This document shows, in pieces, positions 55,470 to 64,000 of a stretch of DNA of 64,000 bases. A model generated the notes under the pieces. That model was not told the origin of the DNA, searched no databases, and saw only the letters and a list, made by a program, of their open reading frames with translations. The stretch's first letter is position 1. Each line of letters begins with the position of its first letter. The DNA is from Astrocystis sublimbata (taxonomy: Eukaryota; Ascomycota; Sordariomycetes; Xylariales; Xylariaceae): assembly GCA_022453515.1 (NCBI GenBank), contig JAJNNY010000029.1, positions 62,001 through 126,000 of the forward strand, in the 5' to 3' direction. The position numbers were made by a program, and so were the translations under genes.

Positions 55470-58374
55470 ATGCCAATGCACAACGCACGCGCAGTCTCCC
55501 GGGTTCCCCTCATCGGGAACTTGCTGCATCGCAACCCTACTCACGAGCGCGCAGGTGACGATGGCCAGGGCCTGCTGGATGACGACCCGTTGAACATAGA
55601 ACTAGACGATCAATCTCTCAGCTCCGCCTATTCTCGTCAGAGGGCAGATTCGTCACATCACAATAGTCACCTCTCGCGGGGTGAACGGCATCACGGGCTT
55701 CGGTATATTAAGAACATTCTTTTCCGATTGCTCAATTGCTCCCGAATAGGGCAAGCTATTGCTGTGGCTGCAATGCTAGCATTTGTCTTCTGGTTAGCGT
55801 TGCTAGGAACGAGGGCCGAGTCCGTTCGAGCCGTGCAAGGCCAGCTACTATGTGGCGATCAAAGATATCTCATCAATAATGTAAGAATCAGCTGGCTCAT
55901 GCCTAGATACCTAAACGTTTTAAAGCTAAATGCGACCAGCAAACATGCTACAATGCCAACTTTCTTTGCCCTATTGAAAACAAACAGCGCATGTTAAAGT
56001 GCGGCAATACTTGCTATCTACCACGAAAATCATAGTAAGACTTTGTGTCTAGGATGGGATTGCTTTTTGTTGACTCCAAAAAAGCTGCAGCGACGGTCAG
56101 ATTCGGCTGCGGCAGGGGGGCTCGATGAGCAACGAACCCGATCGCGGCAAAAACACCGGATCATGTCAGTTGAGTTACCTGCACTTGACAGACCGACCTT
56201 ACGAGAACTACTTTGTTTCCGACTGCAGCAGCGCTAGCCAAGTTGTTGTCACGGCAGCCGTTGTGGATGAGGGATTGCGACTCTTGAAGCCCAGACTCCT
56301 TGTAAACAAGAACCCCCTAGTTTACCATTAAAGCTGCGACTGACGCGAATCTAGGTTGCATGGCCCGCTGGAAATAGTGGCGTTGTCACTTACTTCGAGT
56401 CAGGCGACGCATCTACTTCAACTCTTGCCATATCCCTCGAGGATATACCCGATGTAAACCGCACCATTAACCCACTCGTAGGTGGTGTGACGGGTATCAT
56501 CTCCTTCAATTCCTCCGCTGTGCTGAATTTGGCCATTATCGGAAGTATCAGGACAATCAGGGATTTTGTCGAAGGCAATAGCTTGAATCCCACATTTCAA
56601 GACGCATTGCAGGTTCAACAACAGCCGGATGGAACAATTCTGCTCAGTCGCGTATGGTTAGATAATGTCACTGAAACATTCTTGACCTTTCAGCCACGTG
56701 ATGGCGAACATGCCATGGAGATCCGGAATGGGAAAGTGCATTTCGATAAAAGGACGTATACGTTCCACGCCTGGCACACGTACCCGGAGCTCATCCAATT
56801 GAGCCCCTCAGAGGCACTGAACCCCTTATCTCAAGACCTTATCACAAAAGATCCCGACGAAACAGCCTCCCTTTCCTTCTTCTCATTCACATCGAAGGTC
56901 GTCGCGGGCGGGTGGCGATTTCTGACATACTTTGGCCGAGACAGCCTGATTTCACTATTACTTCTCCAGCCTGTCCTCAGCGAGGGAGAAGGTGGGGTTG
57001 TTGAGGCCATACTCAGTGCTGCCATTGAGCGAATCAATGCGGGTGATGGGAGTGTTTGCCATGAAGAAGTCATTGGCGATTATGCCACATTTCTGAATGA
57101 GCAGCAGGGCAAGCATAATAACGATCCCCAGTGCGATTACAAGATGGTCGACACTGATTTCTTCTTGCCAATTGCAATGAATGAGTATCTTGCGAAAGCC
57201 CAAATTGGGAGGGAGAGGCGGGACAAGTTCCTCACGACGAATGCTTCTGTCATTGAGTCGAATCGAGGTCGCACCTACGCCGAACTGGTATTAACTACAT
57301 TCGAAAGAATAATGGATAGTTCTGCGGCGTTTGAGCAAGATCCTATAGCAGCGAATCTGATTCGTCTCAAGGACGGCCAATCTGTCGGACAGTGGCGGGA
57401 CAGCAATACCGGACTCGGAGGCGGCCGGATCCCTTATGATGTCAATACTGCTCTGGTTCCAGCCGCTCTCTATGCGATCGCATCGTTATCTGCTGAAGGT
57501 CTCTTTCCTGAGCACGTTGGATGGTTTGAAATGGCAAGCAAACGAGCACGATTCTGGGAGAAGCATGCGCTGCCCCTCTTCGAAGTCAAGTTATCGGCAA
57601 CTGAAGCCAAGGAATCTGTCGCCGAATACGTTGCCACATCTAGTTTTCCAGGCAGTGTAAACACAACCGAGATATCGTCCCCTGTTCGCTTCTATGGGCT
57701 TGCCCTTGAGGCCAAAGACCACCCAATTGTCAAGGTGATGAATACTGACGACTGCTTCCGTTTGTATTTGTTGAACTCGACAGATCAGTCTCAGATGTCA
57801 GCATTCCTGTCACAGACAGTTGACAATATACTACGCCCCTACCCTTTAGGTCTTTCTACATCGGTTGGGCTGCTTGTCGCAAATCCAGCATACGCTCAAG
57901 GCTCAGTCAATCTCGAGGACTTCAAGACGTCGTCCTACCATGGCTTGGTCGTCTGGAGTTGGCAACTCTCCATGATGGCAGCAGGACTGGAGAGGCAGCT
58001 AGGTCGATGCGATGATAACGGCGATCACCCGGATTTCTGCTCCGATGCAGCATTACACAGTCGCACTGTAGAAGCTTACAACCATTTGTGGGACCTGATT
58101 GAAACGAACCGCGATCATCTCAGCAGTGAGGTCTGGAGTTGGATTTACCGAGACAAAGATTATGTTTACACGCCGTTGGGGGCTATCCCTGGGCCAGAGG
58201 GTCAAACTCCTGTGGGTATGTACAAGGAATCGACACTATATTGCCATTGTCATTCAAACTAACTTATTTATCTTTACAGAGAGTGATATCAGACAACTTT
58301 GGAGTCTGACCTTTCTCGCCGTGAGACGAAACTCAACGTATCTCACTACGAAGGCGAAGTCCTTGAATGAGTGA
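55470..58374 (+). CDS. Type II membrane protein: CBM52-like repeat plus six-hairpin glycosidase-like domain
   Basis: Exons are 55470-55880, 55940-56034, 56085-56301, 56355-58215 and 58280-58374 (introns 59, 50, 53 and 64 nt), giving 892 residues. There is no signal peptide; a single transmembrane helix lies at about 93-113 (IGQAIAVAAMLAFVFWLALLG), so the large C-terminal part should be lumenal or extracellular. Directly after come two cysteine repeats with identical spacing: C128-G...C140 and C158-G...C170 (CGNTCYLPRKSYC), with NFLCPI between them, as in the fungal CBM52 module. From about 245 onward the protein resembles six-hairpin glycosidases of the glycogen-debranching type (GRDS motif at about 435, VDTDFFLPIAMNEYL, GRIPYDVNTALVPAALYAI). 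Substrate is unknown, perhaps a wall glucan. Intron 2 uses an AAG acceptor; the CAG 6 nt later would delete Cys170. Confidence 0.82.
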
Positions 58375-60652
58375 TTGACGACAATATTCACTTGTCACGC
58401 TTGCCTGATACTTTTAGTCGTGGGCAAGAAACCGGGAATATCAAGAGCCTCAACTTATATTTTATTTTATTGCACACAGATAAACATCATCCTTATTATT
58501 CTACCAATCATAGCACGGCCATATAATTCGGAGCTGCCACAACACAATTATTGTGTCGCCCACCGCCTCTGCAACCAGGGATAATAGATAAAAGGAAAAT
58601 GACGGTGCATATACTCCAAGATGAGCTGATGCCCATTGATCCCGAGTCTAGAAGTTTGATGACAAGGAGTACATAAGGTATGAAGGCTCGTGATCTGCGG
58701 AAGGGTGATGAAACGGTGTTACGAGAGGTGTTATGTTTGATGCTAGTCCTGGCTCCCATAATCAAACATATAACAAATGATATCACGATTCTACCACTGT
58801 GGCTTGGTACACTCTGGTCTGTTTGTAGTCTCATCAAAACGAAACGGCGCAAACATGTATGACAATTTATCTCAAAACACGGGAGTAAGCAAGGCATCTC
58901 GGCCAATTCTGCTCCTCCGGCAAACTCATTTGCCCGTCATTGTGTATCCTGATATATACGATATATGAACTTGACGTGGGATCACTTTGAGGGGTTCTTC
59001 TATTTGTAAATTGCTCGTATGAGGTGGGCTCGATTCTTCAGCCAAAAACTAATCAGGACTGGCACCATGATTTAGATAATGACAAACCCACTGGGCTAGA
59101 CATGATTCGCACTCTGGTCTATTTTTCCTAAATCCTACTACGAGCAACTCCATAAGCATTGAGTAGGGGTTTTTTTTTTTTTTGGGAACTGGTTCTTCGT
59201 AAATTAATCATTCAATTAATCAATCCAGTTTGAACCATTTCTTTTCCCTGCAAAGGGCGCGCGCTAGACTCTCCTGTCCCCATCGATTGCTCAACGTATC
59301 GATTGCCCCGAGAATGGTTCGTTATGCGGAAAGGGGTGCGGTTTGACCAACATCGTCGAATGCGCAATAGCCCCCGCCCGTGTTGTTACAGACACCGAAG
59401 ACACAAACAGCACTGTCGCACAATTGACCAAGACCTTTCAAGGTTCGGACGTGGTTTCAAAGGATTGTCAAATATTCACAAGCAATATGCATCGGCCGCT
59501 GCGAGGTGACCGTTTTGGTCGAAGGTGTTTGTCTCCTTGCGTTTACAGTACTACACACGCATGCACGCGCACACACACACACTCACTTACACACGACAAT
59601 TTCAAGTGGAAAGGCGGCTTAATTCTCCGTCCGCTCGTGGGAATGGACAAACACAGTATTTGCATACCCGTGGAGGTCATATATCTCGATCTCGGTACGA
59701 GTTACCTAAAAGCGCTAAGGACAGACCTGTCTCTACCCTACATGCCTACTTACTCATTACTTACATACATTGTACAGTGTTTTTGGCTTCTGTGTTTGGT
59801 TTCATTTTGTTTCAATTCTTCCGTATGGTATTGGGTCATTGTAGACTCAGACGCCCAGACTCGCGACCGGTCTGCAGGGATTGCCATTGTTGGAACATCC
59901 CTTAAGCCTTAGCGAAAATTCAGCGCCGGCAGACTCAGGCTGTAGTACCAGTATTGATGTAGCACTTACATTGGGACGGGGAAGTAGTAATGCAAGGGCT
60001 TATGTAACGATGGGATACGAAGTGGCGTTGAAATGATGCATTGCGACCATCCTGAATTGAACTTGCACCGAGACCACAGACCTGCTGACGCGTTAAAGTA
60101 CTTAAGTTATTTGCTTGAGATCCTAGTCTTCACTTATAAAGGGTGTCTCTCGGGTATGAAACATGGGGGGAGGATTTTGTCCCTAGCGTATCATACTATT
60201 ATAATGAAGTGTGGATCGAAAATAGGGGATCAAACGAAAAAGCTTTCACTCGTAATTCAAGATCGCACCATACTGTTTAGCAACGTAATATGTATGGGCC
60301 GGTATAATAGTTGGCTCGTAGCTATGTTACGTCAGAGTCGCTTCCGGTTACACAACGGCTTGGCTGGCTGATTCGCTCGGTGGTATTCTTCTCTTCCACA
60401 AATGCCCCGGACATAGTATCGAGCACGCCCGGGCTGGCGAGTCGATCCTATACAACAAAAGACCTCACATTCTTGCACAAACCCCAATACATCCGGAGGC
60501 CCGCTTATTCAAACCTCTCACTATCGCTCCTGAACTGGACACACAGATGTGGGTAGCTTAATAGCCTGGTTGCACAAAACGTTTAAACCGGAAACCCCAA
60601 CTCAGTGGGCCGAGTCGTGGGTAGCAATGTGATCTAGCTGGCCGGTGCGACT
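58375..60652. other. Convergent intergenic region, about 2.3 kb
   Basis: Between the glycosidase-like gene and the Rad55-like gene. A 14-nt T run lies at 59170-59183 and a CA repeat at about 59569-59582. The longest frames here (for example 59343-59912, +) begin at non-ATG codons and read through the CA repeat, so they are not called. Confidence 0.5.
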
Positions 60653-62149
60653 TCACGGAGTATTGTCGTCTAGCTCCGACAGCTCGGCTGTCAAGTTGTC
60701 ATCGTCCTCTTCAGGACCAAGAATGAGATCTTCACTTCCTTGCCACTGTGGCGGCATTCTCGGCATTTCTGCCTCGTCTTCCTGCTCCCAACCGTATTCT
60801 TCTCCCTCGCTGTCAGCGATCTCATCGTCAGCACCGTCAAGTTTTCGTTTCCGACGACGGGAGTTTGCCAAGGAAGGCTGAATTATTTCCAAATCCAATC
60901 CACTCAAGCCATGCTACACACGTGTTAATGAACGTGACAGAGTTAAGTAGGGTTAGACATACATTGCAAATTTCGAAAGGAAATATCAACCCCAAGCCGT
61001 TGGGCGTGGTTTGACCGTTATTCTTTTGCACGCCGATAAGACGTACGCTACGCGTGTCTGTATCATTTACTGTCCAGTCTTGGAAAAACACCAAACGACT
61101 GGCAATGCCTTGCTCCCACGCAGAGACATTGATAGCCGGAGCTATGGCGGCGCTGCGTTCAGCTTGCATTCTTGTGGCGCATTGACTCAGCAACAGGACA
61201 AGAAGATCCTGGGTTGCTGATAGCTTCTGTAATGCTGAAATCAAGTACTGAAGAACTTTAAGACGTCTGACGGCCGGGTTGGAAGCTACAATCAACTAAA
61301 TCAACACAGAACGAGTCGAAGTTTACTTCAGGAGGTGTGTGTTTACCTTTCGACATCTGGCGGGGTTCGAAAGTCTTCGGGAAAGCACGATTTATCAAAC
61401 CAGATAACCCGTCGATTACTACAAGAGATGTGCCTCTAGGAATACTGGACGTCTTTGGCTTGCAAAGGAGACCAACCAGATGTGCAAGTGATGGCGTTGA
61501 ATAGTGAAGGAGGTTCGCTGGTATGTCCGGGCAAGTTGTCGTCCCATCGGGAAGACGCGACAAGCTGATGATTTCACTAAACCTGCGGCGGCACAAGGCA
61601 TGAGACGTATCTGGCCTTCTCATTCAGCAATTGCACCTCGTTGGATGTGGCGTCGTTCAACGCTGGCTAGAGGCAGCCCAGCCCGGTAGAGGAATCTTGG
61701 GAGACTGACCTACCCATACAACTTTGTGACCATCTTGTATCGTGTTGGCAGCAACCTGCATGCTTTCCGTAGATGGATGAGTGTATGGTACTGGTTAGAC
61801 AGGGAATGGGCAGGCTCATACGCAAAAGTTGTCTTCCCTGAAGCTGGAGGCCCCCACACTTCTACGATCTGGCCCTTCTGGATGCCTCCTTGGTGTGGTG
61901 GCCCATCGTTGTTATCGAACGATACGCCTGCCAACGTCTGATCGAGCGCGTCAAGGCCAGTGCGTATATGATGCTGAGAGCCGGTCTCGAGGTCGTCGAA
62001 AGCTTGTGCGGCTGAGATAGTAGGCAAGCGATCTGACACGCAATGAGAGACACGCGCTTATACAGTCATTGGCCATGATTGCACTCACGCGTAGAGGTAT
62101 AGTCAAAGCTCGACACGTCCTTGCCGTGGATTGAGTCGTATTTGTCCAT
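60653..62149 (-). CDS. Rad51 paralog, Rad55/Rhp55-like recombination protein
   Basis: Exons are 62149-62089, 62032-61822, 61762-61710, 61610-61347, 61285-60963 and 60913-60653 (introns 56, 59, 99, 61 and 49 nt), giving 390 residues. The RecA-type ATPase core has a Walker A motif GPPASGKTT at about 82-90, preceded by GGIQKGQIVEVW, and a Walker B motif SLVVID ending in Asp at about 175. LATIPAINVSAWEQGIASRLVFFQDW-type strands follow (sequence AINVSAWEQGIASRL). The C-terminal 70 residues are acidic with a KRKRKL-type basic patch (RRRKRKLDGADDE). The core best fits the Rad55 branch of Rad51 paralogs, which help load Rad51 during homologous recombination; assignment to Rad57 or an Xrcc2-like branch is less likely but open. 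The start ATG has A at -3. Confidence 0.82.
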
Positions 62150-63835
62150 TGTGTCTCTTGTGACACAGGCTGCCAGACAGAAGGTGTCTACATGATATCT
62201 TCAAGAATACTATCTGAATTAGTCTAAGCTGCAAGGGCAGGTGGGGCTTCGTCCTATGTCGTGTGATATAGGTAGGTAGGAAGTATTCAAGTGTGCATCG
62301 CATTGGATGTGTCTGCACTGTTCGTGGTGGTGAGGCTACGTACAGCCTGAAGGCGGCGTGTTGGTGTCGACTGGCAGTACTTAGATTTAGGTACCTAGAG
62401 GTAGGTCCCTCTTAGTCCAGTAGCAGAGCCCCATACACGTGACGCCTCAGGGCCTGCCTTCCCCGTGGTAGGTACTGCATGTACCTACCTGTACTCAATC
62501 TCTTGGGGGGCACACTACCCCAAGGCACCAAGGTACCTTTGAGCCCAAAGCCGCTACTCTGAGCATGAGGCTCAAAAGAGCGTGGGGACGCGCCGAACGC
62601 TTGTTTTCAGATTAAGATTTGATGACTCGTCTACTGCAATTATTGTATTAATGTGGGCATGTACACAGACTTATATCCAATGCTTGAGTACCCATTCAGG
62701 AGGAGATACCTACATGTAGGTACGAGTAGTGATTGCGCTAGAAATTTTCTAATGCACCTGGGCATTGTGTCAAATTGTGCCAGTCATTGTCGGGACTGTT
62801 AGATGCCAACCGCATACTAGATAGGTACTTCTAGTAAACCAGTCTATAACTTAAGTAGCAGTATAATCGGCTGTATACAAGACACCGGTGGAACATGTTC
62901 CCCACACGTATGGATCTTCTCGCGACGCGAGACAAGTCCCAGAGTCTAGTGTACTTGGAATGGCACCCTGGACAACAATGTCGACAGTCAGATAAATACC
63001 AACAAAAGCCGAGCCAAGGCGAGGGTCGAGTCGCCGCATGTATCCATTCGATATTGAAATAACTACCTGCCTCGGTACCTAGCTGAGTGTAGTGATAAAT
63101 GAGGTGGGTACCTACCTGAATTGCTCATTACGAAGAAGCAATGCCATTCGTGTCCTAGATTTATTGGCCATGGTGCGCAAAGGCTATGTACGAATCTCAG
63201 GGAGACAAGTACGTAGCATTCTTACACTAAGTGTGAATCGATTTCTCCATGGGGTTATAGAGGAGAACTCCAAGGTCGATAAAGCACGTGTTTGGCAGCA
63301 GCAAACCGTGAAAAAGGGACAAGCAAGCGGCTCTTGTACCATTGAACCGGATACGCACGAGCTTGTGGCATCTAGGCCTATGTAGGTCACTCCAGGCGTC
63401 GATGAGAGAGTTCCTTATCATTAGCTAACGATTTGGCTGTCTAGCGCCCCCCGACCCCCATTTTAGCCTCATGGACTAAAGGATACCAAAGGGTGAGCGG
63501 CCCGAATGAGCTCTGCTGGAACAAACAGTACGCCAATGGCCAAAGTGGAATTCACCGAGTGCCGGGCCGTTTAAAGATTCACCGGCTCTACGAACGGTAC
63601 CCATAGACCTAGATTTTGGTTGCGAGCGGGGAGGATGTGAGGTATGGTGTTGCGATGCATATGCCATACTACCACGGATCTTATACTATTACTCGCCTCT
63701 ATGGTAACTGCCATCCGAAGCCCGAAGCTGTGAGGAAGTGGCTGTTTTGCAGCATTTTCATTTTTCGACTTGTAGTTAGTAATGTACAGTAAGAATGGGA
63801 GATGCACGCTACACCAGCAGATGACGGATCCTTAC
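62150..63835. other. Intergenic region, about 1.7 kb
   Basis: Upstream of the Rad55-like gene. CCTAGG/GGTACC-type motifs are frequent at 62387-62540. The rest is AT-rich without a supported gene. Part of it should be intron or 3' sequence of the right-edge gene, whose later exons I could not place. Confidence 0.45.
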
Positions 63836-64000
63836 AGTGCCAGGACTTGTCCACTCGCCATCTTCTCCGTTTAGCCTCGGGAAACGTCGGCCATCAGGAT
63901 AGCGTATGTCGTCTAGGCGTGGGGAGCCGGTCTGTGCCTCTAATAGGTCCAGGCGGGCTAGGTTGTCAGTCATACCCTTGAAGACCTGGGGCCCCTACAT
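63836..64000 (-). CDS. Partial gene at right edge: one exon of an unidentified protein
   Basis: Reading minus strand from the edge, a CAG acceptor at about 63986 is followed by a coding-like exon (VFKGMTDNLARLDLLEAQ, then SPRLDDIRYPDGRRF, NGEDGEWTSPGT). It ends exactly at a GTAAGG donor (exon end 63836). An ATG occurs within it at 63973, so it could be a first exon. Downstream exons could not be fixed because several AG acceptors are possible. The composition (charged, Asp/Arg-rich) looks like a real protein, but I do not recognise the family. Confidence 0.45.

Noticed and set aside
56035..56052. 18-nt GT...AG segment in the glycosidase-like gene as an intron
   Set aside because: Too short, and joining it creates a stop codon.
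59343..59912. 189-codon plus-strand frame
   Set aside because: Starts at TTG, runs through a CA microsatellite and shows no domain.

Overview
This is nuclear DNA of a filamentous ascomycete. Every multi-exon gene has short GT-AG introns: 34 were placed, 49-216 nt long and mostly 50-110. Start codons usually sit in an A-at-minus-3 context. The gene families are typical of fungi: an Abp1/CENP-B-type DNA-binding protein, Bem1, exocyst Exo70, ESCRT-II Vps36, a secreted M28 aminopeptidase and a Rog1-type serine esterase. Family content suggests Sordariomycetes, perhaps Hypocreales; that placement is inference. No bacterial, viral or CRISPR-like feature was seen.

Layout, left to right. 1-554: C-terminus of an unidentified disordered protein (+). 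2973-4631: Abp1-like DNA-binding protein (+), convergent with thymidylate synthase (5291-6411, -), whose start is preceded by two ACGCGT boxes. 7849-9778: Bem1 polarity scaffold (-). 9779-16874: a 7-kb gene-poor stretch containing a duplicated hairpin repeat around a Pol III-like A-box/B-box unit. 16875-18529: Thp3/Sac3-family PCI protein (-), divergent from Vps36 (19337-21284, +). 21623-22698: conserved-looking membrane protein of unknown role (-). 23975-24364: small hypothetical protein (-). 24806-27451: seven-exon phospholipase-D-like protein (-). 28086-29579: secreted leucine aminopeptidase (-). 30886-32076: fungal protein of unknown function (+). 33298-35251: Exo70 (+). 37758-39777: secreted-then-anchored single-pass surface protein (+). 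40593-43324: RBR-type (RING-IBR-RING) E3 ligase (-). 47215-50643: Rog1-like serine esterase (+). 51890-53372: BTB-bromodomain fusion (-). 55470-58374: type II membrane protein with a CBM52-like cysteine repeat and a six-hairpin glycosidase-like domain (+). 60653-62149: Rad51 paralog, Rad55-like (-). 63836-64000: edge of another gene (-).

The genes form no operon or obvious biosynthetic cluster. Several share a theme of polarised growth and cell surface (Bem1, Exo70, Vps36, the anchored surface protein, the glycosidase-like protein), but nothing in the sequence links them beyond proximity. Intergenic DNA is unusually rich in short palindromes built from CCTAGG and GGTACC (for example a 22-nt perfect palindrome at 1995-2016).

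The observations most worth following are the tRNA-like/hairpin repeat at 14978-15313, the BTB-bromodomain protein whose acetyl-lysine-binding Asn position holds Trp, the membrane-anchored CBM52-like/six-hairpin protein, the paired MCB boxes at thymidylate synthase, and the intergenic palindromes. All gene models come from reading frames and splice signals by eye. Start codons given are ATGs; family names come from recognised motifs, not from database searches.
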